The notes under the pieces were generated by a model. The model saw nothing but the letters and a program-made list of their open reading frames with translations. It had not been told where the DNA came from and did no database searches. Shown here one piece after another: positions 47,439 to 60,900 of a stretch of 64,000 bases of DNA. Every line of letters begins with the position of its first letter. Positions within the stretch are counted from its first letter, which is position 1. Source of the stretch: Camarhynchus parvulus (lineage: Eukaryota > Chordata > Aves > Passeriformes > Thraupidae); contig NC_044572.1 in NCBI RefSeq assembly GCF_901933205.1, forward strand, positions 89,370,965 through 89,434,964. The letters are read 5' to 3'. A program made the translations under genes and the position numbers.

Positions 47439-50400
47439 TCACATTCAGAAATCTACCTTAGGGACAGAAAAGCATCTTTCATTGTAGAAGTTGGAAGATA
47501 TGTAGCAAAAGTGAAGGAAGGAAAGTTAAGGGGAAAAAGAACCAGAACAATCTCATGGTTAGGACTGTGCAAGAAAACAGGAGTGGATTTCAATTTTCAG
47601 ATTACAACAGATAAATGTAGGTGTCTACATGTGAACTAGGTGCTGCAGCACCCCTTGTACTCAGCTAAATGTAATGTACTGAAGGGCAACACACAGCATA
47701 CCTGGGTGTTACCTTCAGGGCAAACTGATTGACATAAAACTCCATTGAATCACACAGACTGACACTGTCAGGATTCAAACTCTGACTTCAGAGACTGTGA
47801 CTATTCTGTAGAGGCTCTATGTTTTCCTGGGCAAGAAAAGATTTTTTCATGAGATTGCTATCTGTGCATTCTTCCAGTTCTTGGCTGGATGATTAGAGGC
47901 CCAAGATCTTGTTTCATAAGTAATGAGAATTCACAGCTACGAGTGCAGCAAATAAAAATAATCTTTCCACCCACAAAATACTGTCTAATTAAAGTGTCTT
48001 TGGAAAAAAAAATGTAATTCAGACAACAGACCTCTCAAATTCAGAATCTCTTTTGGAAGTACCATTGACATGAACCTCATTCCAACCCAGTTGTTTTTGC
48101 AGGAGCATACATTCTCATGTTAAGTGTAAGTGAATGATCAGCACTACAGATAACCCATTAAAGGTGTTCAAAATTGCACCTTCAGAAGAGGCTTGAATAA
48201 ATGCATATGTTTCAGAGACCACAACCTGAATGATGATGGGAAAAGAGTACAGTGAACAGTTATTTGTAAGAAAATATCCATTTTATGATGCAAATTTCCT
48301 ATAGGGAAAAAAAAAAGCAAGGAATGTGATCATATTATTGATGTCTTTATAATAATGCATACACTGACAGAATAAATTAAGGTTGCATGAGCTATTTTAA
48401 TTCTGGGGTTTTCAAATTTTTGAATGCTTGACTTTGCAACCTTAATAGCTTCTCTTAATATATTTTATGTGCAATTATATAAAGTGCAGCACTTTTTGAT
48501 TTATTGCAAATGAATATTCTTTGTTTGCTAGAGTCATGTACATCATTAGTTCAAGTGGAAGAGCAGGGTTTAGATTATATGTGTTTAGAGTGTAATGTTA
48601 TGCCTTTCTAAGGTATATCTGATAATGCTAAAAGCTCATGAAAACTCGGGGTGAGCAGAAAAAGATGGATGTGATTCAAACCACTAACTTTCTGGATATA
48701 TTTTTTAATTTGTTCAAAAACCTTCAGGACTTTTTTTCAGAAATGAATTGCCATAAAAATACCCTTAGTTTTTATTTGTTAAAAATATTAAACATATTTT
48801 AAACCAGTTTCTCGAGGGTTTATTGTTCCTCTAAGAACATTAGAAAAAAATTGCCTAGTATAATGTTCAAAAAGTTACCTAAATAATATATATATAATCT
48901 TATTAACTCCCTATGAAACTAAGATAAAAATATTATTAAGTCTGAAGTGAAACAAGACCTTTTGATAATTGCTTAAAAATAACATTTTTGAGATAAATCC
49001 CTATGTAAAATCCCCCAGACCTTTTCATATGTATATTCCCAGAGAGCAAGGAAAGAAACAAATTCCTAATTTGTCAGTAGTTTAATTTATCCCTTCATTT
49101 ACTGAATGTTACTGAAACTTTATTACAGCTTTTTACATAATTTCTCCACTCAGGCATGGTATTGTTCCTTGTGCTATTTACATCGTGTTATCCTCCCCTT
49201 GTTCAACAGCATCCATCCTCAGAGGGAGAAATTTTTCTTTAGAAAGTGCTTAGTCATGGCACTAGTCCTTGTTGGCATGTTCTCTTCTTTGCTTGTTGGA
49301 GGAATTCTTGTGCTGCCATGGGCAGAATCTCAGGAAAGGGAACACAGCCTCAAACTGTGCCATTGCTTGTTCTGTGTGTCCCAAATAAGGACAGAGGTAA
49401 TGAATACCACCCCCATCGAAGCCACTATTCCAGTCCACTCTTTCTAAGGCATGGTTTTATGATCTAAAAGGCAATCTGTTGTACAGCTGATGAAAATAAT
49501 TCCATCTAGAAAAGGGCAGGGACTTAGGGACAGGACAATTTTTTATTCATTCTCCATAGCTACTTCACTTCAGCAAGACCAGTTTGCATGAATAGAATGA
49601 GGTTGGATTTTACTTGAGAAAAGCTGACATTTACCTGGATGTATAAAAGTAAAAACCATTTTTTTTTCCCAGATTTTACATTATTTTAGGACCTAATTGA
49701 TTTGTAACATTTTGAGCGACTTCATTCCAAATGGAACAAAAATGTGATATTAGAAATTTTTTTTCATAATAAAACTATCTCAAAAGTGTAATTGGCAAAC
49801 ATTTTGTTTGATAAAGTTTTCTTTTTCATTTGAATATAAAATATATAGACTAAATGTGCATATAAAATATACAGAGATAAATATCAGTACATGCATTTTA
49901 TAATATTAAAATAAATGTAATAACCTATTTCTGTGAAATAAAGCAAAAATCTTTAAAAAGTGCTCACTCTATCTCATTGAACATCAAGAGAGAATTTGTT
50001 TTTTCTATGTAAGAGCTGTGAAATTGACAGCCTTCTATCAATTATTTCACTTTAATAAATCTTCATATTTTGCTGAAAATCTGCTCAAACAGTATGCCGG
50101 CTCTAGTAATCCATTCCTCAGAGAGACTATAACCTCTTTTCATGTTGGCATGGTTTTCAGAGATTCTGTAAAAGATAGATTCTCTTGTAAATGAGAGAAA
50201 TTGTGAGACACTCAGAAAACAAGTAAGATCTGAGAAGAACTTACACAGGGAAGTAAAAAGACCAAGTGCTGATTTCATGCTTTTTCAGGTGAGCAACACT
50301 GCACATAGTTTTCACAGCTCTTTATCTAAAGTACAGAAAACCCTGTTATGACCTATTATTGAGCATGACACAACTTTGGTTGCTCTCTACAGAAAAGACA

Positions 50401-53354
50401 GAAATTATTACTCATGGTTCTTTATTTTGCTGATTCATTTCTAATATATGGATAATGTATATCTATGGATAATTTATATAGAAAAAAATTTTGAGAAAGT
50501 GAGACTTTTCTGATTTTTCTACGGCTATCTCAGTGTAGTGTGGTTTTTGCGGTGTGGTACCGAGCAGCCTCAAAAATGTTCAAAGATGAATACATATATA
50601 TTTACTTTTGGTTGAATGCCATTTATTTATTATCATACCAATTTTAAGACCAACCCATTTTTTCATAAGTAAACAAAACTCTCTAGGTTCACACATGTGT
50701 TTCCTGTGTACATCTGGAAACATTTCTATCTGTAGTGGAATTTAAAAGTACTTTTGACAGTTCAAAAGTAGTCAAAATGAGAAAAAGATTCCAGCAGATC
50801 ATATGATAGTGTTAACATCACTAAATTTGAATTATACTACTTTTCTATTAAGTGAAATAAAAGTAAAATAAAAACCCTTGAGGTTTTGCTTTGCTTTGTT
50901 GTTGTTGATACAATATCTGCAGCAACAAATATCAAAATAAAAGAAAGCAAGAGAATAGAGAGAAAAGATTACTACCACTTATTCATGTTCTTCAGTAACG
51001 CCATTCTGGTCACTTCTTAAATCAGGGAAGAGAGATATAAAGAATTCATATTGTTACAGTTTTTTTGTATTGTACAATTACAGTGATATCATTCATATGA
51101 TTTGTTCTGAAACCACACAGAAAGGCTCTGATATTTGTGATGTTCGCTTGACAGCTGGTGTCCCTCCACATTTTCCCCATCCAGCAGTGGTTTGTATGGT
51201 TGTGGAGCTTTTCAGTGTTGCAAGCAATAAATTGTCACAGGAAAAGGAGGTGGATAGTGTCAAATACAACAGGCTTTGTGTTTCATGTAGATAAAGTTCT
51301 GGATCCTACTTGGTACTTCTCCTAAAATAGTCACTTTTGGCATCCCTTAAATACGCTCACCTCATATGACCGCTCACCTGTGTTCTGATTCCACTCCCTG
51401 TAGTTTGTTCAGAGTTAGTGCTAGATAGAGTGGGAATGGGTTTTTGTTTTGCAGGCCCTCTTCTCCACCCTAAGGATCTCTCTGATCACAGTGTGATAAA
51501 CTAATGAAGGTAGAAGGGAGGTGAAAGATCAGTCTTGTCTGCCATGGGTTGATACTCTTCAGAGCAAACTGTTTTCTTAAGTATTTTTCCCTAAAAAGAT
51601 AGTACAGTTTCTCAAATTTCTTCCATCCTTCCAGCCACTGCACAAAAGGAGGAATTTTGTCATAAATGTAAAAATGGTGAAAGACTCCTCATAGCTTTTC
51701 TCTTCCATAAATGCATGTCAGAGAAAGAAATGAAAAACTATTATTGTGTTTCACAGTAAGACCTCAGATTCTATCACATCTTTTGAAGTCTGTAGTTTGC
51801 TGATGAAGCATGATCCATTTTAGAAGAATGCAGTTCTGTTGGACGGTCCAAGTTATTATTGGAAGAGTTGCACAATCTGCCAAATTCAGAATTCTCTTGG
51901 CCTGTTTTCTATATAATTAACATAAATTTATATCAATCCTTGTTTGTCTGAGCTTTATTGAGTAATAACAGATTGCTGAATTTTACATTTGCCTTGAAAG
52001 TACTCTAATCAGAAATTTACTGGAACACAACCTGCAGCAATTTTAGTTAAAATTTCATATTTAGAAAACAAAGGTTACTACATAGATAATTTTATGCACA
52101 CTTAAATTGGTGAAGCAAATGCATGTCCCAGGTATGTTCTTTTCAAATATAATTCCACAAATCTAATTTTTTTTAAATACAGGAAAATTCCTCAACAAAT
52201 AATATCTACATTGTAAAATTAATTTGCAGATCACCTTTAAGCAATCCAGTTTCCTCAATTCTTTTCTTTTAAGTAATTGAAATCAGCAGTTTCTTCTGCC
52301 CATGAAACTAACAAATAGCTCGTTTAGCCATATGGCTTTTTCTTCTGTCAAAAGAAATGCATGTATGCACTGAAAATAAGAAACAGGAATTTTTATGCAA
52401 AACAACAATTAATAAAAGGAATGAAATTTGTATAAAAATGGTGTTTAGCTTGGTAGTGCATCCTTAGTCAACTCCTCAATATCTTTCATCCAACATTATA
52501 AAACCACTTATGTTCAATATCGGTAGCAATACCGTGCTACTTTGTTAAGCTACAACTGAAATAATGTTTCAAAGCTGCACTTGGCAAAACAATAATAAAT
52601 GCATTTTGATAAAATCTCAATTCCATTTTTTGAGGATTTATTTCTAAACTGCTGGTACGCTCTCCACCTTATAAAAAAATTAAATGTGTTCTGGTAGGAT
52701 CGTCATCTGAACAGCAGCTTGAAGGGTGTTTGAAGTACCGCTGCTGTGTCTGAAAGACTCTGATCAGGACCTTGTTTGTCAGACTGCATGTTTGTCAACA
52801 TTGACATATCAAAGAGGTCAGGTCAACAGCACTCAGTATAAAGTGAGCAGGACAGGGTCAAATGGAAGCACTGAGCCCTGTACCAAGATCAGATGGGAAA
52901 AATATGAAGTACATTTAAAAGGAGGCAATTGTCTCTCTCTCTTTGCTGAATGCAGGTGTATGTTTGTTGACCTGGATGGTGTTTTTACTAGATTAAGAAA
53001 ATAAGGTAACTCTCAACAGTATTAAAACAGGAAAACATTTGGAGCAGAAGAAGAACATTTCAAAGTTTCAAAATCCTCTTTAGATCTTAAAACCTCCGAA
53101 GAAAATGTGCAAATTGAGTGAGATTGGAAGGAACAGGAACAGAGGCCAAAATCACACTTCCTTTAAGCACAAAATATACCCAGCCTGGATAGTGTCCCCA
53201 GACACACTCATGAGCAAGTCTAGGATGTTGTATCCATGCCTCATTCAGGAATTAGCACTGCTGACTCTTCACCTGGCTGTCTCTTAATGCCTTTTCAAAA
53301 TCTGTCCTTCTTTTAGGCTGCGATTACACACACCAGTCAGAGATGGTGCCTTTG
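47439..53354. other. long single-copy stretch, no gene seen
   Basis: AT-rich DNA without recognised repeats. Frames at 49106-49447 and 49246-49467 (plus) overlap in different registers and have no domain. The block 52690-53000 reads as possible conserved noncoding DNA and includes a CTCTCTCTCTTTGCTG pyrimidine tract ending GCAG near 52955, acceptor-like, but no convincing exon follows. Confidence 0.5.
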
Positions 53355-53489
53355 ATCAATTATCATCTGCTTTTACAGATGGAGGCAGCATGATTTGCCA
53401 AAGGCTGCAGAGCAAATCAGAAGCAGAGTCAGAAACAAAATCTGGATCTAGATTTAAAATAGATCTGCTACCAGTAGACCAGCCGAGCA
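53355..53489 (+). mobile_element. probable MIR (CORE-SINE) fossil, plus strand
   Basis: In order: CAATTATCATCTG then TTTTACAGATGGAGG (the 'attatccccattttacagatgagg' part), TGATTTGCCAAAGGCTGC ('tgacttgcccaaggtcac'), AGAGCAAATCAGAAGCAGAG ('cagcaaatcagtggcagagc'), and GATCTGCTACCAGTAGACC ('gtgctctaaccactagacc'). The collinear order of four landmarks is strong for such a degraded sequence. It is an amniote-age tRNA-derived SINE copy, long dead. The 5' tRNA-like head is not recognisable. Confidence 0.65.
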
Positions 53490-54739
53490 ATAGACTTTGC
53501 ATATTTATGCCATTTCAGCCAAACACTGAAGACAGTATTTGATTTTCCAGCCTGAGAAATGTAATTACAACAATATGTTATTGATTTGCATGGTGCATTT
53601 TGATGTTGATACTAAACACTTTAGTGGAGAATGGATAATGTGACTGGGTAGATGGACAGCTGCCATAAACCAAAAGGATGTGATGACATTTCTGCAAGGA
53701 AAACATCCCAGTGGATCAGAACTGTTCAGCAGTTTAAGCAGAAAGTCAAATGTTAGGACACTGAACTTGAAAGCCCCCACCTATTACACTGTCACTCTGC
53801 CATCTGTCAGAGCCAGTTGGGCAAGTTGGACCAAAACAAAACATCTACAGCTAATCTCTACTGAAGGTTTTAAAAATTATTCCAGCAGTTATTCAGCTAC
53901 AATCCAAGGACAGATCTCCACTACCACCAAATTAACTCATTTTAGCACTGAGATCGAGATGGTTTTAGTTGGCTCAGCTGAAAAAGGACTCCTCAGAGCA
54001 CTATAATCTGCACTGGCTCAATAAGTGAAAAACAAAGTGAATAAAAGCCAGAGAAAGAATTTTTTTAAAAACAGACATATATGCCTGCTGGAGACTGACA
54101 CACTTTTATCACCATTAAGAGAGCTGTCCTCAGATCAGCATTGCTTGGTCAGGAAAAGAAATCCGACAATGTATGGCATGCATCTGTTTATATTTAGCAT
54201 CCTTAGCAGAAAGTTGACAAAGTCTGCCCAAGAGGTTTATCGTCTTGTGCTTACCACCCCCATAATTTTTTTCCCTTCTCTCTCTCTCCATAAGGAACAT
54301 TCTTTCCATTTTGCAATATAAAATGGCAACCTTGGGACTCGGTTGCTTTTTCCCTTCCCCTTAGGTTTTTCTGTTAAGGTCAACATTGCTTCAGAGTCCA
54401 CCTATCACTTCTAATCCAGTTGTTTCCAGTATTCATTATATCAATTCCTAGCACAAAAAATATCACCTTCCTTGACTCTATCTGTGAGTTCTACTGCTCA
54501 TCATGAAGAAATTCAGAGCTGTTGAATGATGATAGGTTAGAGTGAATAAAAAAGCGCCTGCAACAACAACAAAATAATAAAAAAGGGGGGAAAAAAAGAA
54601 GTGGAGAAGAAGGTTTCTGAAGAATGTGGGAAAGATAAATAGGACTGATACTTTGTTTCATTGTCAGTAGCACTCTGGGGTTATTTGAAGCACTTATTTA
54701 TGCACTGTAAGCAGAACAATACTGAAGAAGAAATGATTA
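53490..54739. other. single-copy DNA, no gene supported
   Basis: A 108-codon plus frame (53680-54006) starts in GATGACATTTCTGC and is serine/threonine-rich, without a recognisable domain; another at 54025-54321 follows. Composition is less AT-rich than the flanks, but there is no splice, promoter or poly-A evidence that ties the frames to a gene. An A-rich tract lies at 54546-54613. Confidence 0.45.
54546..54613. repeat. A/G-rich low-complexity tract
   Basis: ACAACAACAAAATAATAAAA then GGGGGGAAAAAAAGAAG and GGAGAAGAAGG. A decayed simple repeat with a short CAA-triplet start. Confidence 0.7.
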
Positions 54740-55380
54740 AATACCAGCTCTCTGAGCAATAGACATCTCATTGTGGCAGGCCTAGACTCACCACTGGGTG
54801 GTTTTGATAAAGGCAATATGAGTTGATAACTGATACAGTTTGCCAGGGAGTCATCTGGGGATGCTGACAGCTACTATGCTTTAATAAAATCATTAGAATG
54901 TAAATGTTTTTATTGCAAAATAAAGAGCCTCCAGCAAAGTTGACACTATCGCTGCTCCCTCCACTGAATGAAAGCACCGATTAGCATTCAAATGATATAA
55001 TGATAGTCTGGTTATCTTTATTAAAATTTTTCAAATCGAGTCTTCATTTTGCATGATTGAGTTTTAAACAAATGCAATATTCAGTAGGCTGGTGAGCCAG
55101 TCTGAACACTCTTGAAATAATTAAAGTGTGCCTTTTATTTTTTTAAACATGTGTTTCATAAGCAATGAATTGGATTTGCTATTTTAATATGACAATATCT
55201 AGTTAGCTTTGCATAAAATAGGGATGTTATAGCATAATTATTGAAAGAGTACAACTTTTAAACATATGTTTCATAAAGCTGAATTCAATTTTCTGAAATG
55301 TGACAATGCCAGTCAGCTACTGAAATAATATCAAAGGATGACTTGATTGTTTAGGTTAATTTCTTGGACAATCTTTGCTA
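54740..55380. other. candidate conserved noncoding block with internal duplication
   Basis: Dense in homeodomain-type ATTA/TAAT and SOX/POU-like words (CATTTTGCATGATTGAG near 55044, TTTGCATAAAATAGG near 55209) with few homopolymers, and free of recognised repeats. It contains the diverged duplicate listed at 55145-55318. The regulatory role is inferred from texture. Confidence 0.35.
55145..55318. repeat. diverged direct duplication of a roughly 60-base module
   Basis: AAACATGTGTTTCATAA (55145-55161) recurs as AAACATATGTTTCATAA (55260-55276). Both are followed by TGAATT, then ATTT, TGACAAT and AGTTAGCT / AGTCAGCT (ending 55208 and 55318). Copies are 64 and 59 bases with a few small gaps and about three quarters identity by eye, about 110-115 bases apart. 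An old tandem duplication or a repeated binding-site array. Confidence 0.75.
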
Positions 55381-57778
55381 TATCGTAATTGATGGTAAAT
55401 TATATGCTTTGTGGTATTTCTTTTCAAAGGAAACACAGAACTCATTTCCCACAATGCTCATCAATTCACAGTTCAGACTTAACAACAGCAAAAAAATGGA
55501 GGAAATTCTAAGCAAGTAGTCCAGACCCTGAATTTCTGCAAGCATGATTTAATGTACACTAACAGAGGTTTTGAAGTATCCAAGAAGAGCATCAGGAAAA
55601 CCGAAGCATAAATTAACGATCTAAGTCCATTAAACTGTATTCTACATAGGATCAATCAATCATTAATAAATATTTAGAAATCCTATAGGACCTGATCTCT
55701 TTTTCATGACTTCTTTCAGTCTTGTCAACTTAGGCTAACATTTCTCCTGGATTAACCAATTCTATAAAACATACTGTATTACAGATACCAATAAATACAC
55801 AGTATTGTAAGCAAAAATGTTTTAGCTGGTTCTTGGTTATAGAAAATCAAGAGAATCAATGATTACATAAATGTTCCTTTAAAAATGTGCCTGAAATAGC
55901 TGTAGTATTGACTGAGACAGCTTCAGAGCTGAATTCTAAAAAAAAAATATTTCTGAATAGCTGACAAACTCTTGTATGCATTGTTTGAGGAAGAAATGGA
56001 TAGTGCATTGGAGCATTCCTAGTTCTTACCTAGAAATTTATTACAATGACTTTCTGAAGTTGTCCTGGATGCTTCAGAAAATTCTAAGGAATCAGACATT
56101 TTACTATTTACATTTCATTGAAGGTGTGCCAGGGACTATCATCAAAAGAAGGAATATAAATACCCCTCTGGTAATAAAACAAACGTGAGAAAACAGGAAT
56201 GTTAAAAACATATCCTTTTAACTCCTGTGCATTAGAAGTACTGGCACACAAATAATGTGTTATAGAAAGGCAGCAAATAATTGAGAAGGTTTGGTGTGAG
56301 GTTTTGGGTTTTTAATATATGTGTAAGAGAAAGAAAGTTACCTAAAAATTAGCATTTGACACCTCTGTCAACATGGTATCATTACACCTATTTGATTAAA
56401 TGGGACTAGCATGCCTTTAGCAGCACCATTTGAGAGGACTACTGAGAGCTGCAGTAGCTGCTGTTGAGGAAAATCCATTCCTTTTTGTACCCAAAAGATG
56501 TTGTTACTATCTAAAGGACACAGGAAAGAGTTCAGGCCACAGCATTCCTTTTCCTCTGCATCAGATTTCAGCACAGTCTGTAGAGCAGCCTGCAACATCC
56601 TAAGAGCCTTGTGCCTGGGGATTAATCCCTCGTAGAGAGAGAAAACATCTCTCCTGTCCAATGCAGTCAGTCTGGTCCAAATGAGGGATATTGCAACAGT
56701 CTTTGGAACTAAGCTTCAACAAATGCTTTATAGTTATTATTTAGAATTTTATGAGATTACTGATCTGGAAGAAGACAATCTTTCCAGTTTATAAATAAGT
56801 TGTCTTTTAACGACAGCTTGCCAAAGTGAGAGCAAGACCGTAGTAAATCTATGTAAAAGCCATTTCAATATAGATTTAGTTGAATGACTAAGGGAAGTCT
56901 TTCTGCTATCACCCACAAAATATTGCTATATGGAAATCCTCTAGTGGGGTTACATACCTTAACCACACAATCACTTTTGTGTTGGAACTGGTCATATAAC
57001 ATTTCTTTCCGTGTCTTTCAAAATTTTTTCTAAAATAAACCAGATTTTTTTCAGGCAGAAATTTTCTCTTCACAGACAATTTCAACTGCAAGCCTGATAC
57101 TTACACATGTCGTTTCTTTGGGACAGGTACAAATGTCTAATTTGGTTGTCACATGAAGATTCATATAACAGATCTAATCAGTGTGTCTGGTTGTAATCAA
57201 AGTCCAAGGGAAGAAAAAGAAAAAGGTGGCATTACACTTTTTGTTATCTGGCCCAGGTATTGCATTATTGATTCAGGGAGGAAATGTGCTGAGCAAGTGG
57301 CCCTGGATGGAACTAAAAGAAACCCTCGGGACCATTTATGGGATAGAATTTGAGCTCAGTTAAAGAGCTATAGCACATGCTGTTCTTCTTATTGACAGGG
57401 AAGGAGTTCGCTTTTTTTTAGTACAATCAACACAGTAACACATACTTTAGGGACTTAGGAAAGACTACAATCCCTACATGTAAAAGCTGGACAGACATGA
57501 CTGAAGCCCAAAGTAAATGAAAAACAGAAAGGTAGATGTGGATTTGGGTGGACATAGGCCTATACTAGGTAGAACATAAAAATGTCCAAAAAATCTGGAA
57601 GGAAAAACATTGGATATGTCAATTGAGGACTAACTGAGCAAGAAAATCTTTGAGAACTGTGGGCAGTGCACTTTTAAGTGGATACTGAGGTTTTTTTCAG
57701 ATTGTGCTTATTTGGTTTCAAAGATAGAGTGGCTGAAAAATTGCTGCCTTTTGAACGTATGAGAGTTTTTGTAGGCAT
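55381..57778. other. single-copy DNA, no gene seen
   Basis: No gene or repeat family recognised. Overlapping plus frames near 57153-57363 and minus frame 56368-56661 (97 codons) have no domain. Confidence 0.5.
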
Positions 57779-57931
57779 GAGTAGAAGAAAATTAAGCAGG
57801 TTAAATTGGTAAAAATAAAAGGGAAAGGAAAAGATAAAAAAGATAAAATGATAAAAAAGAAAGAACAAAGAGAGAGAAATCCTGGAGAGAGGATTTCTAG
57901 GGAGAAGAATAAGTAGAGAAAGAGTAAGAAA
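57779..57931. repeat. purine-rich low-complexity tract
   Basis: Mostly A and G over 150 bases, with GATAAAA words repeated near 57833-57856 and GAGAGAGAAATCC, GGAGAGAGGATTT further on. It produces the phenylalanine-rich minus frames 57674-57981, which are artefacts of composition. Confidence 0.75.
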
Positions 57932-60900
57932 TACTGTACAGTGTAAAAACCCATGATATTGCGAGAATAATATAGAAACATGGGAATATTTTAAAGTAGA
58001 TAATAACAGAAAATTAAGATTCAGTTATAGCCTTAGAAAGGGACTGATCCATTGCTACGTTTCATAGTATTATCAGTAGGACTATCACCTAACTTGCATC
58101 CTGAATTTTCAGTCTTTTTTAATAGATGGCATCAACTTCATGGGGGACAACATGTAAACTGCGTATGTTTTTCAGATGCTAACACATGCTGGACAAAGTT
58201 CAGCAGCTGCTCTCACAAGTGTGTGTTGAAAATGTGAGTGAACTGCTGGCATAGCGATCCAAGTGTCTTGAAAACAACTGCAGTTCAGTCTTAACTGCCA
58301 TGCTCTGCCTCCTCCCCACACTCTTCCTTCTGGCTCACAGAAGGCTGTCAGACACACGAAATTCTCTGGGCTTTAACTAACAGAATAAAATATCTAATAT
58401 AAATTACCTTTGACTGCTGAAAGTCTTTATTTACAGCTGCTCAGAGCTGCATCTGGAGAGTTTAGGTAGAGACTACAAGTGCCAGATGGTGGCCAGACTT
58501 ACCCAATTAGCAATCTCTCTCATCCTGTGCCTGGGTCTGCAGAGTGACTCCTCACATCACAGTTGCCTGACTCAAGCCAGTACCTCTCCGGTCTAAAATA
58601 GTAAATACTAAAATAGTAACAATGTTGTCAGGTGAGCCAACACAGAGCTCTGTAGCTCTTTGCTATGTTTTTCTGGCTATTGAAATTAACGATGTAGCTC
58701 TTGAATAGCTCAACTTGTTGACAGGTAAGGCCCAACCCTGGACTGCTTTTTAAGGCAGTGGTATGTTTAAAAGAGTAATGAGGGCTGTCCTGAGCGGACA
58801 AAAGTGACAAATCAGGAAGAATGGGGTAAAAGAAGGTTGACATTCTCAAGTAGAGGTATTTATGTTCAGAAAAAAAGTAATCAACAAAGGAGCTTATCAA
58901 AGCATATTCAAGTCCAAAAATATCATCTTCTGAAATCTATGTGACATATGAAATGATTGAAAAATTTTCAATTATATTTGCAACTGTGCTAAAGCACATC
59001 AGCTAGACTAATCTGTGATTAGATTGCTACATATAGTTGGAAAAACAAATAAAAATCACAGGCTTTTCTAGTGCACAGTTTAGGAAAGGCAGAGCTATGC
59101 AGATGGATTAAAAGCACAGATCCTCATAGGGCTTTTGGAGAATATTCCCTGTCCTACTTGAAGAAATGATTAGTCTCATCCAAAAAGTCTAATTAAAATA
59201 GTTATGTTACTCTGGTTATGCTTCTCCAGGTGATTCGGAAGACAGGGTCTTGTATTACAGCCTGAAGGTGGAAAGAGGTTGATGTTTGCATTTTGTTAGA
59301 TAGAGTTTCTTTTGCTCTTCTGACCTGCCCTTGGCACAGAACAGAGACCAGGGGAATGTTGGCTTTAAGCCACTCAACACCCAGAGACTCTGAGATCACT
59401 TGAGAATCATTAAAGCCTCCTCTGCATCCCAGTGCCAACTCTTCTCAAGAAGGGGAAAGAGAACAGGAATGGGAAGGGTTTTGATGAATATATATATATA
59501 TATATACATACATACATATATATATGTGCTGCAAGAGTAATTAAAATTGACTGCTGATGAGGATTGGAGGTATTTGCCCTTTGAAAAGCCTGCCACAATA
59601 CCAGCCCGTTATTATGCTCATATGAAAACCATATTCCTTCCTCCACACCACCTTTATGGCTGCTTTGGTTACAGTTTTATGGACTCAGGGCCCATAACTT
59701 TGCTTTGACCCTGAAAGACAAATAAATGCAAAATAAATCATTGTGAAACTCATAGCGGGCCAGCATGTTCCATCACACCTCTTTGGAAAACTCACCAAAT
59801 TTCAGCAGGTAGAGCATACCAGTATACAGCTATAACAAAATTATGTTCAGTAACAAAATTATGATTAATTACACTTTGGTTTCTTATTGTTTTGTATAGA
59901 TAGTATTTTAAAGATTTAATGAGTAAATTTAAATGGGTTGTCCAATGAAACAGTACCATTTACATGAGCAGAAAGGCTGAATGAATGTTTCATTCACTTC
60001 TTAGTTTTATTCTGCTTCTAGCTGCTTTCCATAGTTTTCCTGAACACTGGATATTCCCTGGTTTTTTCTGCTCTTCTCTTGTTATTTTTCAGATATTATA
60101 TTTAATATCTTTCTTCCTTTGTGTGTAGAAGTAGTCTTGTAGTAGATACTGGTTTTTTGGGGTTTTTTTAACATAAATTATATTTGTAGAAATTGTCACC
60201 CAGAGAGACAAAATTAGAACTCAAAGAATCTGTTCAGAAAATATAAACATTTATAGAACTTGGTCTTAACCCGATTCAAATTAAAAAAATTGGCTAGGTT
60301 TAAAAACACTTCTAAGTCAAAGTTTTAACCCCTGTAAAATTTGACTATAGCTTAATATGAAATTGATCGCTAGGAGCAAACAGAGTTATTCACTAGCACC
60401 ATATTATTGATAGGCAGTGCAGGGAGGTTCTATCCAGGGAAGAGGTGGGAACAGGAAACCATTCTGAGGTCTACTTCTATTCCTGATTCTATTCTATTTT
60501 GATACATGTTTTTTTTCTGTAGCCCAGTTTTCTACATGATATTGTGTTGATCTGCATGCTATGTGTAGTCACTTGCCCAAATTATTCCCTGACTCTTGTT
60601 TCTCCTTGCAACCCATTTCCCTAGCCTGTGGGTAAGGGAATTACAACTTAGTCCAATGCACTGCAACCTGAGATTTAAGTATTATGGCTGCTGACATAAA
60701 AGGGGATCTCATTCTCTTTTATTCCTCCCAGCATATGACCTCAATCTCTATCCTTTAGATAGCTGATTATCCAGATCCTCTGACTCTCTTTTAATCCCTT
60801 CTCCTTCATTTCACTGAGACTGCTTATGGAGTAAACCAGGATTTTCTTTAAGTGAGGTGGAATTATCTAGTTTTTCTCAAATCACCAATGTATATTTAGC

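Noticed and set aside
53680..54321. Two consecutive plus-strand frames as a possible two-exon gene
   Set aside because: No domain, no convincing splice pair joining them, no start or poly-A context.
57674..57981. Phenylalanine-rich minus-strand frames resembling membrane segments
   Set aside because: They are the complement of a purine-rich low-complexity tract, which yields Phe/Leu/Ser-rich translations automatically.
59396..59646. Tyrosine/isoleucine-repeat minus-strand frames
   Set aside because: Translation of the TA/CATA microsatellite.
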